DNA of 64,000 bases from Salinibacterium sp. NG253 (GCF_015864945.1 NZ_JADYWF010000001.1:620378-684377), one strand, 5' to 3'. Positions 34,378 through 43,581 are shown, counted from the stretch's first letter. The notes: generated by a model from the letters alone, not told the origin. Program-made: numbers and translations.

Positions 34378-35378
34378 TACGCGCTCCAACCGGTGAGTGA
34401 ATTCACGCGACCCAGCGCACGGTCAACACCGTCAAGGATGCGGTCAAGGTCAGGCAAGAAGTGGTCCTCCAACTTTGCGGCCGGGTACGGCACATCGAAG
34501 CCTGTGATGCGCACCGGCGCTGCCTCCAAGTAGTAGAAACAGCGATCCGTGAGCGTCGCGGCGATCTCGGCACCGAGCCCGCCAGACTCCGAGGCTTCGT
34601 GGGTAATCACGAGCCGCCCGGTCTTGCGCACGCTCGCCTCAACAGTGTCAAAGTCGACCGGGGAGAGCGAGCGAAGATCAACCACCTCGATAGAAACGCC
34701 GTCATCGGCGGCGGCGACTGCGGCATCCAGAGCCGTAGCGACGAGGGGGCCGTAGGTCACGAGCGTGACGTCGGTTCCTTCGGTCACGACGCGCGCTTTG
34801 CCCATGGGCAGAGCGGTGGCGTCTTCGTCGACCTCGCCCTTGGTCCAGTAACGACGCTTCGGCTCAAAGAAGAGCACCGGGTCATCGCTCGCGATTGCTT
34901 CGCGCAACATGCTGTGGGCGTCCTGCGGCGTCGAACAGGTGACGACGCGCAGTCCAGCGGTGTGGGCGAAGTACGCCTCCGGTGACTCAGAGTGGTGCTC
35001 GACAGCGCCGATACCTCCGCCATACGGAACACGGATCGTCAGCGGCATCCGCACCTTGCCCGCTGTGCGGTAATGCAGCTTGGCCACCTGGGCAACGATC
35101 TGGTCGAAGCCCGGATAGATGAAGCCGTCGAACTGGATCTCGCAGACCGGCCGGTAGCCACGGAACGCGAGGCCCACCGCCATACCGATGATGCCGGCTT
35201 CAGCGAGCGGGGTGTCGATCACGCGGTCTTTGCCGAAGTCGCGCTGCAGCCCGTCGGTCACGCGAAAAACGCCACCGAGGGTGCCGATGTCTTCACCAAG
35301 CAAGACAACTTTGTCGTCGTCACTGAGGGCACGCCGCAACCCAGAGCCGAGAGCTTTCGCAAGAGTTAGTTCCGTCAT
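34377..35378 (-). CDS. bkdB: Branched-chain 2-oxoacid dehydrogenase E1 beta subunit
   Basis: Second E1 subunit, 333 residues, forming an alpha2beta2 thiamine-diphosphate enzyme with the gene upstream. Motifs: LLGEDIGTLGGVFRVTDGLQRDFGKDRVIDTPLAEAGIIGMAVGLA (with the conserved glutamate for ThDP), IQFDGFIYPGFDQIVAQVAK, VRMPLTIRVPYGGGIGAVEHHSES and RRYWTKGEV. Starts 4 nt inside the E1alpha stop (ATGA). Complete. Confidence 0.93.
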   Translation of the reverse strand: MTELTLAKALGSGLRRALSDDDKVVLLGEDIGTLGGVFRVTDGLQRDFGKDRVIDTPLAEAGIIGMAVGLAFRGYRPVCEIQFDGFIYPGFDQIVAQVAKLHYRTAGKVRMPLTIRVPYGGGIGAVEHHSESPEAYFAHTAGLRVVTCSTPQDAHSMLREAIASDDPVLFFEPKRRYWTKGEVDEDATALPMGKARVVTEGTDVTLVTYGPLVATALDAAVAAADDGVSIEVVDLRSLSPVDFDTVEASVRKTGRLVITHEASESGGLGAEIAATLTDRCFYYLEAAPVRITGFDVPYPAAKLEDHFLPDLDRILDGVDRALGRVNSLTGWSA

Positions 35379-36493
35379 TTTTCAAACCCCTCAAGGTAAG
35401 CCTTGTACTGGCTCTTTTGACGCGCCAGCCCCGAGTGCTCGGTCGCATAGACGTTGTCGAACACGCTGAGCGGTTCGGGGTTCTCGAGCGCCAAGCATCC
35501 GGCGCGGAATTCGGCCGCCACTGCATCTGCTCGGCCCTGAATGGATGCCGCCAATTCGTCGGTCAGCACCCCTTCGCTGCGCAAAAAGGCTTCCACGCGC
35601 GCGATCGGATCCCGTGCTTCCCATTCCTTGGCAACAACCGGGTCGACGTAGCGACTCGGATCATCGGAGGTCGTGTGCGGCCCGCGACGATACGTCACGG
35701 CTTCAATAAACGTGGGTCCGCCGCCATTGCGCGCCCGGTCAAGGGCACTGCGGGTTGCCGCCATCACGGCCAACACGTCGTTGCCATCGACGCGGATGCT
35801 CGGAATCCCGAACCCCGGAGCCCGGTCGGCAATCGGCCGCTGGGCTTGAAGCCCCACGGGCTCAGAGATAGCCCACTGGTTGTTTTGGCAGAAGAAAATC
35901 ACGGGAGCATTGAAGGAGGCAGCGAACACCATCGCTTCGCTGACATCCCCCTCGCTCGTAGCGCCGTCGCCAAAGTAAGCGACCGAGACGCTGTCAACGC
36001 CGTCGAACTTACAGCCAACGGCATACCCGGTGGCATGCAGCGTCTGAGCGCCGATGATGACAGCGGGCGTAGCCATGCCGACCTCAAAGGGATCCCAGCC
36101 GGAGGATGCCGTGCCGCGCCAGACGCGAAGAAGGTCGGACAGCTTCACCCCGCGGCAGTACGCGACAGCGTTCTCGCGGTAGCTGGAGAAGACAAAGTCG
36201 TCGGGGCGCAGAGTGCGGGCAGAGCCGACTTGAGCAGCTTCTTGCCCGAGGAGTGGTGGCCAGAGGCCAAGTTCGCCCTGACGTTGCAGAGCGGTTGCTT
36301 CCGTATCGATACGGCGCACGACGATGAGGTCTTCATAGAGACTCGCGAGCTGATCACCGGTGACGTCTGACACCCAGGGGTCGTAGAGTTCGTCGCTTAA
36401 CCGTTTTCCGTCTGGGTCAAGAAGTTGCACAAACTCAGGAGTTTGCTTCTTCGCTCCAGACATCGGGGCTTTCACGGGCACGGTGGTACTCAT
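35375..36493 (-). CDS. bkdA: Branched-chain 2-oxoacid dehydrogenase E1 alpha subunit
   Basis: E1 alpha of 372 residues. The ThDP motif is GDGATSEGDVSEAMVFAASFNAPVIFFCQNNQWAIS; the substrate/ThDP histidine region is FSSYRENAVAYCRG; the phosphorylation-loop region is YRRGPHTTSDDPSRY. It matches the branched-chain type rather than pyruvate (HTTSDDPSRY and YRGPHTT patterns). It catalyses decarboxylation of the 2-oxoacids of Leu/Ile/Val, supplying isovaleryl-CoA for the operon at 22-27 kb. In M. tuberculosis the two gene sets are adjacent; here they are about 10 kb apart. Confidence 0.92.
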   Translation of the reverse strand: MSTTVPVKAPMSGAKKQTPEFVQLLDPDGKRLSDELYDPWVSDVTGDQLASLYEDLIVVRRIDTEATALQRQGELGLWPPLLGQEAAQVGSARTLRPDDFVFSSYRENAVAYCRGVKLSDLLRVWRGTASSGWDPFEVGMATPAVIIGAQTLHATGYAVGCKFDGVDSVSVAYFGDGATSEGDVSEAMVFAASFNAPVIFFCQNNQWAISEPVGLQAQRPIADRAPGFGIPSIRVDGNDVLAVMAATRSALDRARNGGGPTFIEAVTYRRGPHTTSDDPSRYVDPVVAKEWEARDPIARVEAFLRSEGVLTDELAASIQGRADAVAAEFRAGCLALENPEPLSVFDNVYATEHSGLARQKSQYKAYLEGFEK

Positions 36494-36734
36494 CGTTTCT
36501 CCGATCCGCCAGCGCGCCTGCTGATGTGCTGCGCCCTAGCGATCCTCACAACCGCGATTGGTAAATCACAGGTTGACCCGAGCCTCGTCGCTCGGAGTTA
36601 ATCTGACGGTACCTACCCCGTGGTCGGGGCACAAGGTTCCACGCCAAAGTTGCGTCAGATTGTGAGGATGACCGGCATACTGTCAGCGCAGGGGTCGCCA
36701 ATGTCGGCGGCACCGAGTGTCGAAGGAGTCACGG
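36494..36734. promoter_or_regulatory. Divergent promoter region bkdA / FAD-dehydrogenase with nested inverted repeats
   Basis: In 241 bp, ATCCTCACAA (36542-36551) has its exact reverse complement TTGTGAGGAT at 36660-36669, and AATCTGACG (36600-36608) has its exact complement CGTCAGATT at 36653-36661. The two pairs adjoin on the right side. They could be spaced operators or a stem. No known regulator box was recognised. Confidence 0.4.
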
Positions 36735-38408
36735 ATGCCGCAGTCGCGCGAGTTGGATGCCATCGTTGTTGGAGCTGGCCTGTCTGGCCTCGTCGCTGCC
36801 GCCGAGCTGATTGACGCCGGCAAGCGCGTCGCGATTGTTGAGCAGGAGCCCGAAGCGAGTCTCGGTGGCCAAGCGTGGTGGTCTTTCGGCGGCCTTTTTC
36901 TCATTGACTCCCCCGAACAGCGCCGCATGGGCATCAAAGATTCGCTTGAGCTGGCCCGCCAAGATTGGTTCGGCACCGCTGGTTTCGACCGCGCCGAAGA
37001 TGAATGGCCGCGTCGGTGGGCGGAGGCCTACCTCCAGTTCGCAGCCGGCGAGAAGAGGGAATGGCTGCGCGAACGAGGTGTTGGTTTCTTCCCCGTGGTC
37101 GGCTGGGCCGAACGCGGGGGCTATACGGCGCTTGGGCACGGCAACTCGGTTCCCCGTTTTCACGTGACCTGGGGCACGGGGCCTGCTGTCGTGGAGCCGT
37201 TCGTTGCCGCGGTGCGCCAGGGCGTTGCCGATGGGCTCGCGAGCTTCCATTTTCGTCGCCGCGTCGATGACCTCATCGTTGAGAACGGTGCCGTGGTCGG
37301 GGTTCGCGGGGCAACGTTGGCAGCGGATAACGCGCAGCGCGGCGCCGAAAGCAATCGAAACATCATCGGCGACTTCGAACTCCGTGCTCCCGCCACGATC
37401 GTGACCTCGGGCGGAATCGGCGGCAACCACGAGCTCGTGCGCGCCCAGTGGCCGAAGCGCATGGGCGCTGCGCCCAAGAACCTGCTCAGCGGTGTACCTG
37501 CTCACGTCGACGGCAGGATGCTCGGCATCACCGAACAAGCCGGTGCTCGCCTCATCAACGGCGACCGCATGTGGCACTACGTCGAGGGCATCCAGAACTG
37601 GGATCCGGTGTGGCCGAAGCACGGCATCCGCATCTTGCCCGGCCCGTCGAGCGTGTGGCTCGATGCCACCGGCCACCGCCTGCCGACACCCCTGTTCCCC
37701 GGCTTCGACACTCTCGGCACCCTCGAACACATTCTTTCGACCGGCTACGAGCACTCCTGGTTTGTGCTCACACAGGCCATCATCGAAAAAGAATTTGCCC
37801 TCTCCGGCAGCGAGCAAAACCCTGACCTCACCGGCAAAAGTGTGCGCGAACTGCTCAAGCAACGACTCGGCACAGGCGCTGCCGCCCCGGTCGAAGCCTT
37901 CAAGAAGCACGGTGCGGATTTCATCGTCGCCGACACCCTCGACGAACTCCTCACGGGCATGCAGAACCTGACCCCGGAGGTCGCCATCGACCTGCCTCAC
38001 GTGCGCCGCGAGATCGAGGCGCGCGACCGCGAACTCACCAACCAGTTCTCCAAAGATTCCCAAATCAATGCGATTCGCCAAGCTCGCCACTACCGCGGAG
38101 ACAAGTTGATTCGGGTGGCCAAGCCCCACCGCATCCTCGATCCGAAAGCGGGACCGCTCATTGCGGTCAAGCTGAATATTCTTACCCGCAAAAGTTTGGG
38201 CGGCATCCAGACTGATCTCTCGGCCCGCGCGCTTGGAGCCGATGGAACACCGATCAGCGGGCTTTGGGCGGCCGGAGAAGCTAGTGGTTTCGGAGGCGGA
38301 GGGATGCACGGCTATCGCGCGCTCGAGGGCACGTTTCTCGGCGGCTGCCTCTTCAGCGGACGCGCCGCCGGGCGAAGCGTTGCAGGACGGAGTGTCGCCA
38401 ACGAGTAA
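36735..38408 (+). CDS. FAD-binding dehydrogenase (3-ketosteroid-dehydrogenase/fumarate-reductase flavoprotein superfamily)
   Basis: Flavoprotein of 557 residues. N-terminal FAD motif DAIVVGAGLSGLVAAAELIDAGKRVAIVEQE, then GGQAWWSFGGLFLIDSPEQRRMGIKDS, typical of actinobacterial FAD-binding dehydrogenases near KstD/FadE genes. The C-terminal FAD-closing motif is GLWAAGEASGFGGGGMHGYRALEGTFLGGCLFSGRAAG. The substrate is unknown; relatives dehydrogenate steroid-like or polyprenyl compounds. I chose the ATG at 36735 for its AAGGAG ribosome binding site; an earlier in-frame codon at 36717 lacks one. It is divergent from bkdA. Confidence 0.88.
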   Translation: MPQSRELDAIVVGAGLSGLVAAAELIDAGKRVAIVEQEPEASLGGQAWWSFGGLFLIDSPEQRRMGIKDSLELARQDWFGTAGFDRAEDEWPRRWAEAYLQFAAGEKREWLRERGVGFFPVVGWAERGGYTALGHGNSVPRFHVTWGTGPAVVEPFVAAVRQGVADGLASFHFRRRVDDLIVENGAVVGVRGATLAADNAQRGAESNRNIIGDFELRAPATIVTSGGIGGNHELVRAQWPKRMGAAPKNLLSGVPAHVDGRMLGITEQAGARLINGDRMWHYVEGIQNWDPVWPKHGIRILPGPSSVWLDATGHRLPTPLFPGFDTLGTLEHILSTGYEHSWFVLTQAIIEKEFALSGSEQNPDLTGKSVRELLKQRLGTGAAAPVEAFKKHGADFIVADTLDELLTGMQNLTPEVAIDLPHVRREIEARDRELTNQFSKDSQINAIRQARHYRGDKLIRVAKPHRILDPKAGPLIAVKLNILTRKSLGGIQTDLSARALGADGTPISGLWAAGEASGFGGGGMHGYRALEGTFLGGCLFSGRAAGRSVAGRSVANE

Positions 38409-38446
38409 GTGTCAGATTTGCCCCTCTGCGCCGTTAGAATCACAGG

Positions 38447-39271
38447 GTGAACGACGCATCGACTCCACTTCCTCCCGCCGGCTGGTATCGCGATCCCGCC
38501 GGCGGAGCCGCACCCCGTTGGTGGAGCGGAACCGCCTGGGCTGCCGCCAACGCGGTTCCTGCCGATGCGACCCCGTTGCCGACTCCTGCTCCCGCCGCCG
38601 CAGCGGCTACAGCCGCTGCGCAATCTGGCACTGCCCCTACCGCTGCCCCTGCCGCGACGCCATCAGCAGCAACGCCACCAGCAGCGACTAATTCAGCGCC
38701 TCCGATTACGCCCGTTTCTCCTGCCGCAACGACGCCGGCAGCGACAACGACGCCAGCAGCAACGGTTGGGGCCCCAGCAGTCATGAACCCGGCTGCCAAC
38801 TACACCTATGCTGCGCCAAGCGACGTCAGCGATACCGCGACGAACACCTGGCAAATTTGGGTATTCGTGCTCTTGCCGCTGATTTCACTGCCCGGCCTTT
38901 TCGCCATAGACCTCGACGCCCTTGTCCCGCGCCCGACAGACACTCCGACCGACGCCCAGCTGCGCTTGCTCGTTGACCCCGGCTATCTCTGGATGATGAT
39001 CTCCGGTTGGCTGTTGTTCTTGGTCAACATTCCCTTGGCGATTTTTGACCGACGCGAACTCGATAATCGAGGCATTGACCGCCCCTTCCACTGGGCGTTC
39101 ATCTTCCTCGGTTGGCTGATCTACGTCATCGGCCGTTGTGTTGTGGTCAAGAAGCGCACCGGTCAAGGACTCGCGCCGATGTGGGCAGCGTTCGGCGTCA
39201 TGGCCATCATGTTTGCGACAACGGTCGTGTTCATGGGCATGTTGTTTAGCCGAGCAGTAGAAACCCTCTAG
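38447..39271 (+). CDS. DUF2510-containing membrane protein
   Basis: A 274-residue protein. The N-terminal PAGWYRDPAGGAAPRWWSGTAW is the DUF2510 tryptophan motif found in actinobacterial membrane proteins. Residues ~38-120 are a long Ala/Pro/Thr-rich linker, probably cytosolic and disordered. The C-terminal half has four hydrophobic segments (IWVFVLLPLISLPGLFAI, GYLWMMISGWLLFLVNIPLAIF, WAFIFLGWLIYVIGRCVVV, AFGVMAIMFATTVVFMGMLF). Function unknown. Its stop overlaps the stop of the convergent gene at CTAG (39268-39271). Confidence 0.83.
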   Translation: MNDASTPLPPAGWYRDPAGGAAPRWWSGTAWAAANAVPADATPLPTPAPAAAAATAAAQSGTAPTAAPAATPSAATPPAATNSAPPITPVSPAATTPAATTTPAATVGAPAVMNPAANYTYAAPSDVSDTATNTWQIWVFVLLPLISLPGLFAIDLDALVPRPTDTPTDAQLRLLVDPGYLWMMISGWLLFLVNIPLAIFDRRELDNRGIDRPFHWAFIFLGWLIYVIGRCVVVKKRTGQGLAPMWAAFGVMAIMFATTVVFMGMLFSRAVETL

Positions 39272-39948
39272 CGCGCCACCGACCAGGCGCGGCGCTTCAC
39301 AAGAATGTGACCGCGCTTGGTCGATAGTCGCGTCCACGCTCCAGATTCAAAGACGGATGCCGCCTCATCGTCGGCGAGAAAACCCAAGCTAACGGCGGCG
39401 AACCCTGCACCGGCGGGCACGTAGTCGGGTTCGTCCAGCGGACGCCCCCATACTTCGGTGCGCACTTTGTGCACGATCGCTTCGCCGGTTCCGGTGGGAA
39501 TAGCGGCGGCGACTTCTTCGATCCCTGCCCGCGCTGCTTCTTCAAGCACAGCACTCGGAACAGAATCAATCGCGACCCATCCCCCGCGCGGTGGCGAAAT
39601 TGCGGCCCACGTGACGGTGTTGACGCTCATGGGCAAGTTGACGGCAACCGGCTCAGAAAAGCTAGCGGCTGAAGCCTCGACGGCGCTCTCAATGCGGCCA
39701 AGCAGGGAGCGAACCGGAACGACGGCATCGAAATCATCCGTCGATGACAAAGCAAAGGTGCGCAGTCCAAGCACGGTGGGGCTCTGGTCGAGGAGCCCGG
39801 CGGGGTGAAGAACAGAAACATAGACGGCGAGAACGCCGGCGCCACCGATGAGTCGCACAGAGCCCTCATCGACTCGGGCAGCTCGGCCCAAGAAAACCTG
39901 TAGATCTCCCAGCGCGAGGGAATCCACCAAAGTAAACGATCCAGTCAT
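39268..39948 (-). CDS. Conserved actinobacterial hypothetical protein, 226 residues
   Basis: A soluble protein with no signal or membrane helices. Alternating strands and helices are visible (VRLIGGAGVLAVYVSVL, VLGLRTFALSS, PVAVNLPMSVNTVTWAAISPPRGGWVAID, GWTRLSTKRGHILVKRR). The VPSAVLEEAARAGIEEVAAAIP segment is typical of a conserved family present in many Micrococcales, but I cannot name a function. Divergent from tesB with only 19 bp between start codons. Confidence 0.78.
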   Translation of the reverse strand: MTGSFTLVDSLALGDLQVFLGRAARVDEGSVRLIGGAGVLAVYVSVLHPAGLLDQSPTVLGLRTFALSSTDDFDAVVPVRSLLGRIESAVEASAASFSEPVAVNLPMSVNTVTWAAISPPRGGWVAIDSVPSAVLEEAARAGIEEVAAAIPTGTGEAIVHKVRTEVWGRPLDEPDYVPAGAGFAAVSLGFLADDEAASVFESGAWTRLSTKRGHILVKRRAWSVAR

Positions 39949-39967
39949 AGGCCTCTAAACTACAGGC
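39949..39967. promoter_or_regulatory. 19-bp divergent start-to-start gap, possible shared leaderless promoter
   Basis: Between the two ATGs lies only AGGCCTCTAAACTACAGGC. TAAACT (plus strand) and TAGTTT (minus strand) overlap and each sits 6-8 bases before its ATG, where a -10 would give leaderless transcripts in both directions. No clear -35 was seen, so this is tentative. Confidence 0.35.
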
Positions 39968-40834
39968 ATGAGCGACCCTATGTCTGGGCTTCTAACTGCC
40001 CTCGATCTGACCGACACCGGCGCACGAACAAGCGAAGACATTTTTACTGGTCCCAGCCAGTGGATGCCGCAGGGCCGCGTCTTCGGCGGGCAAGTGTTAG
40101 CGCAGGCTCTCGTTGCCGCGCAGCGCACTCTCGCTGAGGACCGCGTCGTGCATTCCATGCACGGATACTTCCTCCGCCCGGGCGACGTGAACCTTCCGAT
40201 CACGTTCTCGGTTGACCGCATTCACGATGGTCGTTCGTTCTCGACCCGGCGCACTCAGGCCTATCAAGATGGCGTACCCATCTTGTCGGCAATCGCCTCA
40301 TTCCAGGATGACGATGAAGGACTCGACCACCAGATCGATATGCCCGCCGACCTTCCCGACCCGGAGTCGCTGCCGACGACGGCCGAGTCTCTGGCTAGCG
40401 TCGATCATCCGGTAGCCCGTTATTGGTCATCGCAACGCCCGTTCGATATGAGGTACGTAACCTCGCCCATCTTTATGAGCGTCGATGGCGGCAATGTGCC
40501 CCATCAAGCAGTGTGGCTCAAGTCGGTCGGCCCGATGCCCGACGATATGAACCTGCACCGGGCCGCGCTGGCCTACGCTAGCGACTACTCGATTCTGGAG
40601 TCGATCATGCGACGCCACGATCTCGCGTGGGTCACTCCCGGAATCAAGGTGGCGAGTCTTGACCACGCGATGTGGTGGCATCGCGAAGCCCGGGTCGATG
40701 AGTGGCTCCTCTATGTGCAGGAATCTCCGAATGCCATTGGTGGCCGTGGACTTTCGCTCGGTAGGATCTACGACCGCTCTGGCCGCTTGATCGCGAGCGT
40801 TGCGCAAGAGGGAATGGTGCGCCCTCCCCGCTAA
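39968..40834 (+). CDS. tesB: Acyl-CoA thioesterase II
   Basis: Double hot-dog thioesterase of 288 residues, releasing fatty acids from acyl-CoA. Motifs: VFGGQVLAQALVAAQRTL near the N-terminus, HSMHGYFLRPGDVN, RIHDGRSFSTRRTQAYQDG, the second hot-dog ASLDHAMWWHREARVDEWLLYVQESPNAIGGRGLSLGRIYDRSGRLIASVAQEG, with the catalytic Asp in LDHAMWWH. Normal length. It stands alone, divergent from a hypothetical gene. Confidence 0.93.
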   Translation: MSDPMSGLLTALDLTDTGARTSEDIFTGPSQWMPQGRVFGGQVLAQALVAAQRTLAEDRVVHSMHGYFLRPGDVNLPITFSVDRIHDGRSFSTRRTQAYQDGVPILSAIASFQDDDEGLDHQIDMPADLPDPESLPTTAESLASVDHPVARYWSSQRPFDMRYVTSPIFMSVDGGNVPHQAVWLKSVGPMPDDMNLHRAALAYASDYSILESIMRRHDLAWVTPGIKVASLDHAMWWHREARVDEWLLYVQESPNAIGGRGLSLGRIYDRSGRLIASVAQEGMVRPPR

Positions 40835-41258
40835 AAGGTCCCGATTCGTCAAATTGGACGGCTCTTTTAGTTCCGATAGGTAACAAACAAGTAACAAAGA
40901 TGACCCCACTCGATCCCTACTGTGCCGCGGATCGCGCCCGGTCGCCGTCGCTGGATGTCCCCAATCTGGTGGACCTGAAACTGCGGAAAAACCCAAAAAA
41001 CGTTACCGTTGATATCGGCCTTGCTGGCGGTGTGCCCCTTTTTCGGGCCCTGTAGGCAAGGTGCTACGAAATCAGGCCGCGCGCGCCACCCCGTCACCGG
41101 GATGTCGCTCGTACGGTTGTTTCGCAGTGGAGTTGCTCCGAAAGCGCTCCCCTATCGTTTCCCAAAAAAACCACCGTGGATTCGTTAGAGCCCTGCGTTC
41201 AACCCGGACCGTAATCGAGAGAAGCGAAGCCCTTAAGGTGCCGAGTAATCAGGAGAAC
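40835..41258. promoter_or_regulatory. Long leader/intergenic region upstream of the osmoprotectant importer
   Basis: There are 424 bp between tesB and proV. It begins with a T-containing stretch after tesB (GGCTCTTTTAG) and carries two copies of GTAACAAA (40880-40898). A C-rich/T-run CCCCTTTTT lies at 41035-41043. I looked for a c-di-AMP riboswitch, common upstream of such importers, and did not find a recognisable one. A 51-codon frame (40900-41055) lacks a ribosome binding site. The region may hold an osmoregulated promoter or an unrecognised leader RNA. Confidence 0.4.
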
Positions 41259-42557
41259 GTGACCGAGAAATTTGCTGTCAGCGCGAAGAACATCTACAAG
41301 GTGTTTGGACGCCGTCCACAGGAAGCCGTTGAAAGGCTCCAGCATGGCGCCACCCGCGATGAGATCAAAGAGCTCGGTACCGCTGCCGTAATCGACGCCA
41401 GCTTCGACGTTCGCCCCGGCGAAATCTTCGTAGTAATGGGCCTTTCCGGTTCGGGAAAGTCCACGCTCATCCGCATGCTCAACGGACTGTGGGACACCAC
41501 GTCGGGCAGCGTCACCGTCGGTGGCGACCAGATCACGGGCATTTCAGGCCCCAAGCTTCGCGAGGTTCGCCGTCGTCACATCTCGATGGTCTTTCAGCAC
41601 TTCGCTCTGTTCCCGCACCGCACGGTGCTAGAGAACGCGGCCTACGCGCTCGAAGTTCAGGGAATGCCGAAGACTGAGCGCCTCGCTCGCGCCCAGAAGA
41701 CCATCGACCTCGTTGGCCTCAAGGGTTGGGGCGCCAAGATGCCCTCCGAACTTTCCGGTGGAATGCAGCAGCGCGTCGGCCTCGCCCGCGCCCTCGCCGC
41801 CGACACCGACATCCTCCTCATGGACGAAGCATTCAGTGCTCTCGATCCGCTGATTCGTCGCGAAATGCAAGAGCAGTTGCTCGAGCTTCAGACCGAACTC
41901 GGCAAGACCATCATCTTCATCACTCACGACCTCAACGAGGCGATGTTCCTCGGAGATCGCATTGCAGTGATGCGTGACGGTCGTATTGTTCAGATCGGTA
42001 CGCCAGAAGACATCCTCACCGACCCGGCCAACGACTATGTTGCTCAGTTCGTTCAGGATGTTGACCGCTCGCGTGTTCTCACGGCCGCCAGCGTCATGGA
42101 GCCCGTCCGTGCGACGGTATTCGCCAGTGGTGGACCGCGCGCCGCGCTGAAGATCATGCGTGACCTCCAGACGTCGACCGCGTTCGTGATCAGCCGCGAC
42201 CGCACACTCCAGGGCGTCGTTCGCGATGCCGACGCCATGAAGCTCGTCCGCAAGGGCGTCAGTGACATGACGTCAATCTTGAGCGACGACTACAACGCAG
42301 TGCCGGAAGACACCTACCTCTCCGAGCTCTTCGTTCCCTCAGTTGAAAGCCCGCTTCCGCTGGCCGTTATCGACGAGCGTGGTCGCCTCAAGGGCGTCGT
42401 TCCCCGCGTCACGCTGCTTGCTGCTCTCGGCAACGTCACGACAGACACCGGTGAGCTTCAGGTTATGGAACCACCACTTACCGTCTCGACCTCGGTGATC
42501 ACCGACGCTCTTGACGCCAGCGATACGAACTCCGACGCGAAGGAGGATGCACGATGA
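41259..42557 (+). CDS. proV: Glycine betaine/proline-type ABC importer, ATP-binding protein (ProV/OpuAA)
   Basis: ATPase of about 432 residues. Walker A is GLSGSGKST, signature motif is ELSGGMQQRVGLARAL, Walker B is DILLMDEAFSALDP, with the switch histidine in IFITHDLNEA. The N-terminus FGRRPQEAVERLQHGATRDEIKEL matches the extended OpuAA/ProV type. The C-terminal ~130 residues hold two CBS-like halves. I chose the GTG at 41259, 3 nt after AGGAGAAC; the open frame upstream is longer but unlike the family. Coupled to proW by ATGA. Takes up compatible solutes. Confidence 0.93.
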   Translation: MTEKFAVSAKNIYKVFGRRPQEAVERLQHGATRDEIKELGTAAVIDASFDVRPGEIFVVMGLSGSGKSTLIRMLNGLWDTTSGSVTVGGDQITGISGPKLREVRRRHISMVFQHFALFPHRTVLENAAYALEVQGMPKTERLARAQKTIDLVGLKGWGAKMPSELSGGMQQRVGLARALAADTDILLMDEAFSALDPLIRREMQEQLLELQTELGKTIIFITHDLNEAMFLGDRIAVMRDGRIVQIGTPEDILTDPANDYVAQFVQDVDRSRVLTAASVMEPVRATVFASGGPRAALKIMRDLQTSTAFVISRDRTLQGVVRDADAMKLVRKGVSDMTSILSDDYNAVPEDTYLSELFVPSVESPLPLAVIDERGRLKGVVPRVTLLAALGNVTTDTGELQVMEPPLTVSTSVITDALDASDTNSDAKEDAR

Positions 42558-43513
42558 ACGACTTCCTCAGAATTCCCCTCGGCCAGTGGGTCGAAAACGG
42601 CATTGACTACATCACTGAGACTTTTGGCGCCTTCTTCGACGTCATCAAGTTCATCATTGCGTCGATCTCCGACGGAATGAACTTCCTCTTCACCTCTCCG
42701 CCCTTCTGGGTCATCCTGATCATCTTCGCCGTCATTGCCTTCGTGGCTCGCGGTTGGGTGTTCTCGGTGGGAAGCATCCTTGGTTTTCTGCTGATTCTCA
42801 CGCTTGACCAGTGGGAAAACGCTATGGACACCATGGCGCTCGTGCTCGTCGCAGCCTTCCTCGCCATCATTATCAGTGTTCCGTTGGGAATTCTGGCGGC
42901 CAAGTACCGAACGGTCTCGACGATCGTGAAGCCCATCTTGGACTTCCTGCAGACGATGCCCGCCTTCGTTTACCTGATCCCTGCGCTCATCCTGTTCCGC
43001 ATCGGTGACGTTCCCGGAATCGTCGCAACCGTGCTCTTCGCACTTGCGCCCGGCGTTCGCCTCACAGAACTCGGAATTCGCGGTGTGGATAGCGAAGTTG
43101 TCGAGGCCGGCCAGGCCTTCGGCGCATCGCCCGGCCGCATCCTTCGACAGATTCAGCTTCCGCTGGCTCTGCCGTCAATCATGGCCGGTGTAAACCAGGT
43201 CATCATGCTCTCGCTCTCCATGGTCGTTATTGCGTCCATGGTTGGTGCCGGCGGCCTCGGCCAGCCCGTTATCCAGAGCTTGAGCCGAGCGGATGTCGCA
43301 CTCGGCTTCGAGGCTGGACTGTCCGTAGTTATCTTGGCCATCTTCTTGGACCGCCTCACGGCATCCTTCGGATCGGGCAAGGGCTACTTCCAGTTCATTA
43401 TCGAGTCATTCAAGGTTCGTAGTCGTCGTGAAGAATCTGCAGAGGGTGACACCACTGCAGACAGCGCGGCCGCTACCACCGAACCAGCCGAACACACTCC
43501 CCCCGTTCGCTAA
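42554..43513 (+). CDS. proW: Glycine betaine/proline-type ABC importer, permease (ProW)
   Basis: Permease of 319 residues. N-terminal segment INFITET-type amphipathic helix, then several transmembrane helices (ILIIFAVIAFVARGWVFSVG, ALVLVAAFLAIIISVPLGILAAKY, TMPAFVYLIPALILFRIGDVPGIVATVLFALAP) and the EAA loop EAGQAFGASPGRILRQIQLPLALPSIMAGVNQ. The tail (VRSRREESAEGDTTADSAAATTEPAEHTPPVR) is polar and unusual in length. Overlaps proV by 4 nt; proX follows after 103 bp containing a hairpin. Confidence 0.93.
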   Translation: MNDFLRIPLGQWVENGIDYITETFGAFFDVIKFIIASISDGMNFLFTSPPFWVILIIFAVIAFVARGWVFSVGSILGFLLILTLDQWENAMDTMALVLVAAFLAIIISVPLGILAAKYRTVSTIVKPILDFLQTMPAFVYLIPALILFRIGDVPGIVATVLFALAPGVRLTELGIRGVDSEVVEAGQAFGASPGRILRQIQLPLALPSIMAGVNQVIMLSLSMVVIASMVGAGGLGQPVIQSLSRADVALGFEAGLSVVILAIFLDRLTASFGSGKGYFQFIIESFKVRSRREESAEGDTTADSAAATTEPAEHTPPVR

Positions 43514-43581
43514 TTTTCGGGCGCCAACCCGCGCTCGTTTCCCGCATGCAGAAAATCCTGTATGCATCGACGTCAACATCG

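Noticed and set aside
40900-41055. A 51-codon small gene in the proV leader
   Set aside because: No ribosome binding site, no recognisable pattern, and it ends in low-complexity; probably chance.
40835-41258. c-di-AMP (ydaO) or other known riboswitch in the proV leader
   Set aside because: The conserved blocks of ydaO could not be found by eye; the leader stays unassigned. A covariance-model search would decide.
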